A DNA stretch of 8,958 nucleotides from a bacterium UBP12_UBA5184 (GCA_002413145.1 DHWK01000132.1:18694-27651), one strand, 5' to 3'; shown: positions 1 to 7,005, counted from the first letter of the stretch. Notes: generated by a model from the sequence alone, not told the origin. Made by a program: numbers and translations.

Positions 1-393
1 AGCGCCGTCCCGGCGCGTCAACCGACGCCGGCGACGACCCTCGAACCACTCTTCAAATTCGTGTACGTGCCGACGCCGTCGCCCAGCATCACGCCCTTCG
101 CGGGTCCACGCGCGCCGAAGATTCTCGAAATCGATCTGAACGATCGGACGCTGGTCACGCCCGGCGACCTGCACGTGCGCGTGCTCACGAGCATCGACGT
201 CTCGTCGGTGACCGCGAAAACCTGGGGTTACGAGCTCGCTATCCCGCGCGTCGCCGACGGAACGTTCGCAGCACAGTACCAGATGCCGTCGGCGCCTGCG
301 TTCTTGCGCGGCCGCTGGTTCGACGTCGACTTCGTCGCCGCCGTCCCCGATGGCCGAACCTCGACCGTCACGCTCCAACTCGGCCTGAAGTAA
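1..393 (+). CDS. C-terminal part of an unrecognised protein with a beta-rich terminal domain (5' end outside window)
   Basis: The reading frame is open from the first base of the window to the TAA at 391-393, so this is the last 130 residues of a longer gene whose start lies upstream. The GTG at 61 is inside the open frame and is probably not the real start. The visible part begins with a Pro/Thr/Ala/Ser-rich linker (about residues 1-40, with a PTPSPSITPF stretch). A domain of about 90 residues follows, with alternating hydrophobic residues, no Cys, few likely helices, and a run of short predicted strands ending in TVTLQLGLK. This looks like an Ig-like or other beta-sandwich module at the end of a secreted or periplasmic protein, but that is inference from composition. 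I do not recognise the family. The gene stops 55 bases before mfd on the same strand, and I see no terminator between them. Confidence 0.6.
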   Translation, partial: SAVPARQPTPATTLEPLFKFVYVPTPSPSITPFAGPRAPKILEIDLNDRTLVTPGDLHVRVLTSIDVSSVTAKTWGYELAIPRVADGTFAAQYQMPSAPAFLRGRWFDVDFVAAVPDGRTSTVTLQLGLK

Positions 394-448
394 GATCGCA
401 ACCCTCGCCCCGTCGCTCGTCCGCGCGCTCCCCAGTTCGAGCCGCCCC

Positions 449-3400
449 ATGGCGGGTCTCATCGATCGGCTGCGGCAGCACCGCTCCGCGTTTGCCTTGC
501 GGGAGACGACCGCCGCGGCGCGGCCTTACCTGCTGGCCGGAATCTACCGCGCTCTCAAGACGCCGGCGCTGATCGTCGTCCCGACCGCCGACGTCGCCGA
601 ACGCACCTTCGCCGATCTCTCGTACTACCTCGGCGAGGAGGCCGGCCTGGTTGCGCTGGTGCGGGCGCGCGAAGAAAGCATCGGCGTCATCGAGAGCCCT
701 TCGGAGCGCAGTGCGCGGATGGGACTCTTCACCGATTTGCTCGCGCGCAAGCCTCTGGTCGCGATCGCGCCGGTCGCCGCGTTGCGCCAATACGTCATGC
801 CGCCCGGCACCTTCGCGTCGCTCACATTCGAACTTCGTAGCGGAGCGGGTTTCGGTTTCGAGGATCTGCAGGAACGTCTCTACCACCTCGGTTATCACCG
901 CGCCGACGTCGTCGCAGCCGCCGGAGAATTCGCCGTCCGCGGCGGCATCGTCGACCTCTGGACGGCCTCGGGGCTCAGCCCGGCGCGCGTCGAGTTTTTC
1001 GGCGATGAAGTCGAGAGCATCCGCGCCTTCGATCTGGGGACCCAGCGAAGCACCGAAGCGCTCGAAGCGCTCGGCGTGATGCCCTGGAGCGAAATTCCGC
1101 GCGACGAACGGGTGCGCGAACAGGTCCTCGGGCGGCTCGAGGGATCGCCCGGCGCCATCTCGGCGGCGCGCGCCTATATCGCGAGCGGCGCCGAGATTCC
1201 GCAAGCCTGGTTACCGCTCGCATACGAAGAACGATACACGCTGCTCGATTATCTCGATGCCGAAGGACTCGTCGTGCTCGAAGAGCCGGCGATGCTGGCG
1301 ACCGTCGAGCGCGCGCTCGAGGACGAACGGACGCGCGAAGAACGCGTCTTGCTCGCCGCCCTCGAGTCGGGCGAACTCTCGGTCGACGAAGATGCAGTCG
1401 GCGAAGCGCTGTTGGCCGACGTCGTCGCACCGCACCCGACGCTGGGGACCCTCGCGGCGGCGCTCGCTACTCGCCGTACGCTCGTCGTCCCCGGCGCGAT
1501 CGAAGGCGAACCGGCGGCGTGGATGCCGCGCACGCTCGAGACCTACGCCGTCGAGACGCGGCCGGCCGAACATTTCAATCGCCAGATGGCGATGTTTCTC
1601 GAGACGGTGAAGACCCGGGTCGAAGCCGGTGAGACGATCGCGCTCGTGTCCTCGGGAGCCTCCCGCTTGAGCGAGATGTTGCGCGGCGCCGGACTGCACG
1701 TCGAGCGCAGCGCGACGCTGCTGCACCTGCGGGAGAGCGGAGCGGCTTCGTTCGTCGGCGATCGCCCGGGGATGACCAAGGGCGGCGTCGTGTTCGTAGA
1801 TCAGGGCAACATCGAAGCCGGCTTTGCAATCCCGGCCCTGCGCCTTCACGTGCTGGGCGATCGCGAGATCTTCGGACAACCGCCGAAGCGAATCAAACTG
1901 CGCGCCGTCAAAGAAGGCGTGCCGGTCACGCTCGCCGACCTCAAGGTCGGCGATCACGTCGTCCATGCGGTGCACGGCATCGCGCAATATCTGGGCTTGC
2001 GCACCGAAACGATCCTGGGCGCAAAGCAAGATTATCTCTATCTGAAGTACGCGGGCAGCGACACCATGCTGGTCCCGGTCACCCAGATGCATCAGGTAAC
2101 GAAGTATACCGCCGCCGAAGGCGCCGCGCCGCGACTTTCCAAGATGGGCGGTTCGGATTGGGCGCGCACCAAACATCGCGTCGCCGAGAACCTGGCGAAG
2201 ATCGCCGAAGGCCTCGTCTCCCTTTACGCCGAGCGCGAACTCGCCGCCGGGCGCGCCTTCGGTCCGGATACGCCGTGGCAGGCCGAAGTCGAGGAGGCCT
2301 TTCCCTACGAGCCGACGCCCGATCAGCAGAAGGCGATCGACGACGTCAAGACCGATATGGAACGCCCCCAACCGATGGATCGCCTCGTGTGCGGCGACGT
2401 CGGCTACGGTAAAACCGAGATCGCCTTGCGGGCCGCTTTCAAGGCCGTCGCCGACCGCTGCCAAGTTGCCGTGCTGGTGCCGACGACGCTGCTCGCAGCG
2501 CAGCACTATCGTACCTTCGCGACGCGCTTTGCGAGCTTTCCAATGCGCGTCGAAGAGCTTTCACGTTTCAAATCGCGCAAAGAACAGCAGGCGATCCTCG
2601 AAGACCTCGCCGCCGGCAAGGTCGACGTCGTGATCGGGACGCACCGCCTCTTGCAGAAGGACGTCGTCTTCAAAGATCTCGGCCTGATCGTGGTCGATGA
2701 AGAGCAGCGCTTCGGCGTCATGCATAAAGAGCGGCTCAAGCAGATGCGCACCTCCGTCGACGTGCTGACGATGTCGGCTACCCCGATTCCGCGCACCTTG
2801 CAGATGTCGCTGCTCGGCGTGCGCGAACTCTCACTGATCCAAACCGCCCCGAAAAATCGTATGTCGATCAAGACGGTCGTCATCCCGGCGTCCGACGCGA
2901 TCGTGCAGAAGGCGATCTCGCAGGAGCTCGACCGGGGCGGCCAAGTCTACTACCTGCACAATCGGATCGAATCGATCTACGGCGTTGCCCGAGCCCTCGA
3001 GCAGCTCGTGCCGAAGGCGCGCGTCGCGATCGGTCACGGTCAGATGCGCGAAGCCGAACTCGAACCGATCATGGCGCGTTTCATCGAGGGCGAGATCGAC
3101 GTCTTGGTCGCGACGACCATCATCGAGAACGGCATCGACATTCCGAATGTCAATACGATCGTCGTGAACGACGCCGACAAGTTCGGACTCGCTCAGCTCT
3201 ATCAGCTGCGCGGACGGGTCGGACGTTCGAACCACCAGGCCTATGCGTATCTGCTCTATCAGGCGCATAAGGCGTTATCCGAGGAAGCGAAGTCGCGCCT
3301 CGAAGCGATTCGCGAATTCGCGCACCTCGGCAGCGGACTGCAGATCGCGATGCGCGACCTCGAGATTCGCGGGGCCGGAAATTTGCTGGGCGCGGCGCAA

Positions 3401-3928
3401 TCCGGCTATATCGGCGCGGTCGGTTTCGAGACGTATTGCGAACTCTTGGCGCAGGCGATCGCCGAACGCCGCGGCAAACGCGCCGACGTCGAAGAGCGGC
3501 GCGAAGCGGTCATCGACGTCAAGCTGGATGCCTTTATCCCGAACGACTACATCCCGCAGGTCTCGCAGAAGATCGGAGCCTATCAGCAGCTGGCCAACGC
3601 GCGCAGCGAGGAGGCCGTCGACGAGTTCGCGGCGGGGCTGCGCGACCGGTTCGGCGCGCTGCCCGAACCGCTAAGAAACCTCATCGAGGTGACGAAACTG
3701 CGGACCCTCGCGCTGGCGAAGCGGGTGACGCGGGTGGTGGTCGACGAGCGGCGCCTGACGCTCGGCGTCGGCGCGGGCTTCGCGATCGATCCGGCCGCGA
3801 TCCCAAAGCTTCAGTCGCTGACCAAAAACCGCTTCCGCTTCGGCGACGGCCGGATCTCGATCGACCTCCCGGAACGGCCCGCGGCCTCGCACCTGACGCT
3901 CTTGAAGGCGTTGCTCGAGGCCCTCTAG
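449..3928 (+). CDS. mfd: Transcription-repair coupling factor Mfd
   Basis: Mfd is an ATP-dependent DNA translocase that pushes stalled RNA polymerase off DNA lesions and recruits UvrA for nucleotide excision repair. The 1159-residue length matches the family (roughly 1150-1180). Domains in order: a UvrB-like N-terminal module with a degenerate nucleotide site (about 1-300); a linker region; a CarD/TRCF-type RNA-polymerase-interacting domain (about 488-560, around VGDHVVHAVHG); and a RecG-like superfamily 2 motor. The motor has Walker A GDVGYGKTE at 649-657 (Lys655), DEEQ at 750-753, SATP at 776-779 and QLRGRVGRS at 919-927. The TRCF C-terminal domain lies at about 1019-1115. All motor motifs are intact, so the enzyme should be active. 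The ATG at 449 has no obvious Shine-Dalgarno sequence, but no better in-frame start lies just upstream. In Bacillus, mfd also sits a few genes upstream of yabN and yabO, as here. Confidence 0.98.
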   Translation: MAGLIDRLRQHRSAFALRETTAAARPYLLAGIYRALKTPALIVVPTADVAERTFADLSYYLGEEAGLVALVRAREESIGVIESPSERSARMGLFTDLLARKPLVAIAPVAALRQYVMPPGTFASLTFELRSGAGFGFEDLQERLYHLGYHRADVVAAAGEFAVRGGIVDLWTASGLSPARVEFFGDEVESIRAFDLGTQRSTEALEALGVMPWSEIPRDERVREQVLGRLEGSPGAISAARAYIASGAEIPQAWLPLAYEERYTLLDYLDAEGLVVLEEPAMLATVERALEDERTREERVLLAALESGELSVDEDAVGEALLADVVAPHPTLGTLAAALATRRTLVVPGAIEGEPAAWMPRTLETYAVETRPAEHFNRQMAMFLETVKTRVEAGETIALVSSGASRLSEMLRGAGLHVERSATLLHLRESGAASFVGDRPGMTKGGVVFVDQGNIEAGFAIPALRLHVLGDREIFGQPPKRIKLRAVKEGVPVTLADLKVGDHVVHAVHGIAQYLGLRTETILGAKQDYLYLKYAGSDTMLVPVTQMHQVTKYTAAEGAAPRLSKMGGSDWARTKHRVAENLAKIAEGLVSLYAERELAAGRAFGPDTPWQAEVEEAFPYEPTPDQQKAIDDVKTDMERPQPMDRLVCGDVGYGKTEIALRAAFKAVADRCQVAVLVPTTLLAAQHYRTFATRFASFPMRVEELSRFKSRKEQQAILEDLAAGKVDVVIGTHRLLQKDVVFKDLGLIVVDEEQRFGVMHKERLKQMRTSVDVLTMSATPIPRTLQMSLLGVRELSLIQTAPKNRMSIKTVVIPASDAIVQKAISQELDRGGQVYYLHNRIESIYGVARALEQLVPKARVAIGHGQMREAELEPIMARFIEGEIDVLVATTIIENGIDIPNVNTIVVNDADKFGLAQLYQLRGRVGRSNHQAYAYLLYQAHKALSEEAKSRLEAIREFAHLGSGLQIAMRDLEIRGAGNLLGAAQSGYIGAVGFETYCELLAQAIAERRGKRADVEERREAVIDVKLDAFIPNDYIPQVSQKIGAYQQLANARSEEAVDEFAAGLRDRFGALPEPLRNLIEVTKLRTLALAKRVTRVVVDERRLTLGVGAGFAIDPAAIPKLQSLTKNRFRFGDGRISIDLPERPAASHLTLLKALLEAL

Positions 3929-4029
3929 CCACGCGAGCGCCTCATCGCCGGCGCCGTTCTGACCGGCGGCGAGAGGCCGTTTGCCTTTGCGCGCGAATTG
4001 GGGAGGGTTTTTGCGCCCTTCTGGAATTC

Positions 4030-4034
4030 GGAGA
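4030..4034 (+). promoter_or_regulatory. Ribosome binding site fixing the start of the PpiC lipoprotein
   Basis: GGAGA lies 6 bases before the ATG at 4041, a good Shine-Dalgarno match at normal spacing. It supports that ATG over the in-frame upstream start near 3981. The 60 bases between them would add 20 residues (rich in Arg and Gly) ahead of what is otherwise a standard lipoprotein signal peptide. Confidence 0.7.
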
Positions 4035-4040
4035 TCATCG

Positions 4041-5045
4041 ATGTCCTACGTCTTTCGTGCGCTCGCCGGCCTGGCGACCGCCACCTTCGCTCTCACCCTC
4101 GCCGCCTGCGCTTCCGGCGGCGGCGGCGGAGGAGGCGGCGCTGACGTCGCGTCGGTCAACGGTCAGAAGATCACCCGCGCCGAGTTCGACGCAAAAGTCG
4201 ATAGCACGCCGCAGTCCAAAGGCGTCCTCAACCAGATGGCGCAGTCGATCTTGATCGACCAGTACGCCAAGGACAATCATGTGAGCGTCCCCGATGCCGA
4301 CGTGAGAAAGAAAGAGGACGAGATCAAGGCCCGCTATCCGGCCGGCCAGTTCGAGTCGATCCTCAAGGCGCAGAACCTAACCGAAGCCGACGTCCAGCGC
4401 ATCCTGCGCCAGCAGCTGGTCATCGAGAAGGCGGTCGCGCCGCAGATTCACATCAGCGACGCCGACGTTAAAGCCTATCTCGACAAGAATCACGCATCGC
4501 TCGACACGCCGCCGCAGTCGAGGGCTCGGCACATCCTCGTCCCCGATCTCAAGACCGCGCAGATGGTCGAAGCGAAACTGAAGTCCGGCGCGAAGTTCGA
4601 GGACGTCGCCAAGCAATACTCGACCGATCCGTCGACCAAGGACAAGGGCGGCGAGCTTGGCTTCTTCACCAAAACGCAGATGGTGCCGGCCTTCTCGAAC
4701 GCCGCCTTCTCGCAGCCGATCGGCGCGATCGGGCCGCCGGTGAAATCGCCGTTTGGCTATCACGTCATCCAGGTCGAAGCGCGCCACCCCGCAACCGTCG
4801 CGACGATGGCCAACTCCGGCGACAAGATCCGAACGCAACTCATCCAGCAGCAAGAGAATATGCAGATCCCGCAATTCTTGAACGCACTCAAGGCGAAGGC
4901 GGACATCAAGATCTACGATCCGGCGCTCAAGGACGCGATTCCGACGCCGGCTCCCGCGTCGATCCCGGCGCCCCCCGGCGCCGTGAATCCGGCGGTGACG
5001 CCGGCCGCCGCCCCGGCGGCGCCGACTCCAGCCGTTAAGAAATAA
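4041..5045 (+). CDS. PrsA/SurA-like peptidyl-prolyl cis-trans isomerase lipoprotein (parvulin/PpiC type)
   Basis: This is a predicted membrane-anchored foldase outside the cytoplasm that helps exported proteins fold and isomerises peptidyl-proline bonds. The 334-residue product starts with a lipoprotein signal peptide: a hydrophobic run at 7-21 and lipobox LAAC at 20-23, making Cys23 the likely lipidated residue. A run of eight glycines follows as a flexible tether. A SurA_N-like helical chaperone region spans about 33-150. The PpiC rotamase domain spans about 161-246, with the hallmarks ARHIL, GGELGFF, a phenylalanine-rich stretch (VPAFSNAAF) and FGYHVIQVE. The tail from about 299 is Pro/Ala-rich and probably disordered. 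The start is chosen from the Shine-Dalgarno sequence and the signal peptide. The gene lies 112 bases after mfd and is followed by a strong hairpin, so it may be its own unit or end the mfd transcript. PrsA and SurA share this layout, and the lipid anchor favours a PrsA-like role. Confidence 0.9.
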   Translation: MSYVFRALAGLATATFALTLAACASGGGGGGGGADVASVNGQKITRAEFDAKVDSTPQSKGVLNQMAQSILIDQYAKDNHVSVPDADVRKKEDEIKARYPAGQFESILKAQNLTEADVQRILRQQLVIEKAVAPQIHISDADVKAYLDKNHASLDTPPQSRARHILVPDLKTAQMVEAKLKSGAKFEDVAKQYSTDPSTKDKGGELGFFTKTQMVPAFSNAAFSQPIGAIGPPVKSPFGYHVIQVEARHPATVATMANSGDKIRTQLIQQQENMQIPQFLNALKAKADIKIYDPALKDAIPTPAPASIPAPPGAVNPAVTPAAAPAAPTPAVKK

Positions 5046-5054
5046 GGCGATACG

Positions 5055-5084
5055 CCCCGGGATGCGTCGCGGCGCATCCCGGGG
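5055..5084 (+). terminator. Perfect 12-bp hairpin after the PpiC gene, possible terminator
   Basis: CCCCGGGATGCG at 5055-5066 is the exact inverted complement of CGCATCCCGGGG at 5073-5084, with a 6-base loop TCGCGG. It starts 9 bases after the PpiC stop codon and ends 28 bases before the mazG ATG. No T-run follows on either strand, so it is not a textbook intrinsic terminator. It may still end transcription, protect the 3' end of the upstream mRNA, or act in the mazG leader. Confidence 0.55.
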
Positions 5085-5112
5085 AAACACTGCGCCTCAT
5101 GGTGCCGTACGC

Positions 5113-6297
5113 ATGGCGATGATCCGCGTGGTCGGCCTGGGGCCGGGCGATCCGGACTTGCTCACGCTCGGCAGCCTCGAAGCGCTTCGGCGAATCGGGC
5201 GCGCGGTCACCTTGCTCGCTCCGCCCGAACTCGTGCTCTTTCTCGAAAGCGAAGGGATCGCGATCGAGCGGCAGCGCATCAAAGACGCGTCGCTCTTCGT
5301 GCGCGGTTCGAGCGAAGAGATCGAGGCATTCGTGGCGTCGCTCGACGACGCCGACTTGGCGATCGCGGTGCTCGGCAACCCGCTCTCCGATTTTCCCGGG
5401 CTCGCGATCTTGTTGCGCGCCTGCGAACGGCGCGGCTTCTTGTGCGAGCTCGTCCCCGGCATGCCGCGAGCGACGCTCTCGGCGGCGATCTCGATGCCGC
5501 TCGTCCCCCTTCCGCCGCTCTCGGAACACCACGGCTGGGACGATTTGGTCGAAATCATGGCGCGGCTGCGCCGTTCGTGTCCCTGGGATCGCGAACAGAC
5601 GCACGAATCGCTCGTCCCGTACTTAGTCGAAGAGACCTTCGAGGTCGCCGATGCGATCGAGGCGCATGCCGACGGCGAGCTGTGCGAAGAACTCGGGGAT
5701 CTGCTGCTCCAGGTGTTGTTCCACGCTCAGCTTGCAACCGAGCGTGGAAGATTCTCGATCGCCGACTGGGTCGACACCCTCTCGAACAAGATGATCCGCC
5801 GTCATCCGCACGTCTTCGGCGATCAGGCAGTCGCGAACGTCAGCGAGGTGTGGAAGAACTGGGATCAGCTCAAGGCTCTCGAGCCCGCCGGAAAAAAACG
5901 CGAGTCGCGGCTCGACGGCATTCCGAAGGGGTTGGGCGCGCTGCAACGCGCCCAGAAGATGCAAGAGAAGGCGGCGCGGGTCGGCTTCGATTGGCCCGAT
6001 CTCTCGGGGATTCGCGAAAAGCTCGTCGAGGAAGTCGCCGAACTCGAAGTGGCCTGGCGCGCCGGCGAGATCGGCGCGATTCGCGAAGAAGTCGGCGACG
6101 TGCTCTTCACACTCGTCAACTTCGCGCGTACCATCGGATTGGACGCCGAGGGGACGCTGCGCTCCGCCAACGAGAAGTTCTATCGCCGCTTCACCTTCAT
6201 GGAGAAACACGCCGAGCGCGACGGCCGCGTCCTCAGCGAGATGAGCCTCGACGAACTCGAAGAGTTGTGGCAGCTCGCGAAAATGGAAGCGGCGTGA
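5113..6297 (+). CDS. mazG: MazG-family nucleoside triphosphate pyrophosphohydrolase with shortened N-terminal tetrapyrrole-methylase-like domain (YabN type)
   Basis: MazG hydrolyses nucleoside triphosphates to monophosphates plus pyrophosphate and removes aberrant nucleotides in the cytoplasm. The 394-residue product has two parts. Residues 1-140 resemble the first half of a tetrapyrrole (corrin/porphyrin) methylase, with VGLGPGDPDLLTL near residue 7, LGNP at 87-90 and PGMP at 115-118. The second half of that fold is missing, so methylase activity is unlikely. From about 141 a full tandem MazG region begins (GWDDLVEIM, CPWD). The first metal site has E173, E174, E177, then E193 and D196. The second has E306, E307, E310, then E326 and D329. 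Both sites look complete. Bacillus YabN has the same fusion but is about 490 residues. ATG 5113 is preferred; ATG 5119 is nearly equal, and ATG 5062 lies inside the upstream hairpin. No clear Shine-Dalgarno sequence precedes the start. The stop overlaps the next gene by 4 bases. Confidence 0.93.
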   Translation: MAMIRVVGLGPGDPDLLTLGSLEALRRIGRAVTLLAPPELVLFLESEGIAIERQRIKDASLFVRGSSEEIEAFVASLDDADLAIAVLGNPLSDFPGLAILLRACERRGFLCELVPGMPRATLSAAISMPLVPLPPLSEHHGWDDLVEIMARLRRSCPWDREQTHESLVPYLVEETFEVADAIEAHADGELCEELGDLLLQVLFHAQLATERGRFSIADWVDTLSNKMIRRHPHVFGDQAVANVSEVWKNWDQLKALEPAGKKRESRLDGIPKGLGALQRAQKMQEKAARVGFDWPDLSGIREKLVEEVAELEVAWRAGEIGAIREEVGDVLFTLVNFARTIGLDAEGTLRSANEKFYRRFTFMEKHAERDGRVLSEMSLDELEELWQLAKMEAA

Positions 6298-6683
6298 GCG
6301 GCGAACGCTCCTCGGCAGCGGTCGTGATTCGCACGCGCATGAGCGCTGGGGACGCGCACTACGGCGGGAACCTCGTCGACGGCGCGCGCATACTGGGTCT
6401 TTTCGGTGACGTCGCGACGGAGCTGCTGATCCGCAGCGACGGCGATGAAGGCCTGTTTGCCGCGTATGAGTCGGTCGAGTTTCTGGCGCCGGTGTACGCC
6501 GGCGATTTCATCGAAGCCGCAGGCCGCATCGTTCGCTTCGGCGATCGTTCGCGGACGATCGAGTTCGAAGCGCGCAAGGTCATCGCCGCCGCTCCGGAGC
6601 GCTCGCCGAGCGCCGCCGCGGTGCTCGATCCGCCGGTCGTCGTCTGCCGCGCGCGCGGCACCTGCGTCGCGCCCAAACGTTGA
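6294..6683 (+). CDS. Hotdog-fold aminoacyl-CoA ammonia-lyase homologue (3-aminobutyryl-CoA / beta-alanyl-CoA ammonia lyase family)
   Basis: The family removes ammonia from 3-aminobutyryl-CoA (Kal, lysine fermentation) or beta-alanyl-CoA (Acl of Clostridium propionicum) to give the enoyl-CoA, and is built on a thioesterase-like hotdog fold. The 129-residue product carries signatures I recall from these enzymes: SAGDAHYGGNLVDGAR at 17-32, FGDVATEL at 37-44, DGDEGLF at 49-55, and EFLAPVYAGDFIE at 62-74. It ends in GTCVAPKR. The GTG at 6294 overlaps the mazG stop in GTGA and has GGAAG 4 bases upstream, which suggests translational coupling. ATG 6339 is a possible later start but would trim the first strand. 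No other lysine- or beta-alanine-degradation gene is in the window, so the substrate is not settled. It could be a plain acyl-CoA thioesterase or a lyase acting on another amino-CoA. Family assignment is firm; the specific reaction is inferred. Confidence 0.82.
   Translation: MSGERSSAAVVIRTRMSAGDAHYGGNLVDGARILGLFGDVATELLIRSDGDEGLFAAYESVEFLAPVYAGDFIEAAGRIVRFGDRSRTIEFEARKVIAAAPERSPSAAAVLDPPVVVCRARGTCVAPKR
6669..6680 (+). repeat. First copy of a 12-base direct repeat flanking rqcP
   Basis: GCGCCCAAACGT occurs here, ending right before the stop codon of the ammonia-lyase gene, and again at 6994-7005. The two copies bracket rqcP. A 12-base match can arise by chance in a GC-rich 9-kb window, so only the position makes it notable. 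Confidence 0.4.
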
Positions 6684-6693
6684 GACCCAAAGG

Positions 6694-6993
6694 TTGAGAG
6701 TCGATAAATTTCTCAAGGTCTCGCGGCTGGCGAAGCGGCGTTCCGAGGCGCATGAGGCGCTGCTGGCGGGGCGGATCACGCGCGATGGGCGCGCGCTCAA
6801 ACCGGGCTACGACGTCAAGGCCGGCGACGTGCTCGTGCTGCACTACGCCACGAAGTTCTTGACCGTCCGCGTCCTCGAGGTTCCCGAGCGCGTCACCCCG
6901 GCGGTCCGCAAGACGACGCTGTACGAGATTCTCGAGGAACGGCGCGAGGAACCTCGCGATTGGCTCGACGGCCCGAGCGTCGAGTCGTTCTAA
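6694..6993 (+). CDS. rqcP: S4-domain RNA-binding protein RqcP (YabO/Hsp15 family)
   Basis: RqcP binds stalled 50S-peptidyl-tRNA complexes and works with RqcH in bacterial ribosome-associated quality control, holding the tRNA during C-terminal tailing. The 99-residue product begins directly with the S4 RNA-binding motif: RVDKFLKVSRLAKRR at 2-16, then AGRITRDGR at 25-33, VKAGDVL, and the LTVRVLEVPE strand at about 56-65. An acidic/basic tail of about 30 residues makes it slightly longer than the usual 85-90. The only sensible start is TTG 6694; no in-frame ATG or GTG lies nearby, and the S4 domain starts at residue 2. AAAGG abuts the TTG, too close for a normal Shine-Dalgarno sequence. With only 10 bases after the upstream stop, translation is probably coupled. 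The position just downstream of a YabN-type mazG matches Bacillus yabO and favours RqcP over Hsp15. RqcH is not in the window. Confidence 0.88.
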   Translation: MRVDKFLKVSRLAKRRSEAHEALLAGRITRDGRALKPGYDVKAGDVLVLHYATKFLTVRVLEVPERVTPAVRKTTLYEILEERREEPRDWLDGPSVESF

Positions 6994-7005
6994 GCGCCCA
7001 AACGT
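6994..7005 (+). repeat. Second copy of a 12-base direct repeat flanking rqcP
   Basis: GCGCCCAAACGT fills the gap between the rqcP stop codon and whiA and includes the first two bases of the whiA GTG start. It is identical to 6669-6680. Function unknown; possibly chance, or a trace of a past duplication at the gene junction. Confidence 0.4.

Noticed and set aside
368..1204. 278-codon open frame on the minus strand over the start of mfd
   Set aside because: The product is dominated by Arg, Gly, Ala and Asp with no domain, and it is antisense to the conserved Mfd N-terminus. It is a shadow of codon bias.
1211..2506. 431-codon open frame on the minus strand inside mfd
   Set aside because: It lies fully antisense to the intact motor and RNA-polymerase-binding region of mfd. 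Long antisense frames are common in GC-rich genes, and the translation shows no recognisable motif.
3946..3968. Possible hairpin CGCCGG/CCGGCG after the mfd stop as a terminator
   Set aside because: The stem is only 6 bp with an 11-base loop and no adjacent T-run. The T5 at 4009-4013 is about 40 bases away. This is common by chance at this GC content.
3981..4040. Upstream start for the PpiC lipoprotein
   Set aside because: It would bury the signal peptide behind 20 Arg/Gly-rich residues. ATG 4041 has a good Shine-Dalgarno sequence and a standard lipobox at the right distance.
3436..4254. 272-codon plus-strand frame spanning the mfd end and the PpiC start
   Set aside because: It overlaps two well-supported genes in another frame and is very rich in Arg and Ala. 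There is no motif and no sensible start signal.
4377..5090. 237-codon minus-strand frame over the PpiC gene
   Set aside because: It is antisense to the rotamase domain, has Arg-rich low-complexity content, and starts inside the hairpin.
5442..6293. Long N-terminal extension in the frame of the ammonia-lyase homologue
   Set aside because: The extension lies in a second frame over MazG and is Arg-rich. Family members are about 130-145 residues, matching a start at GTG 6294.
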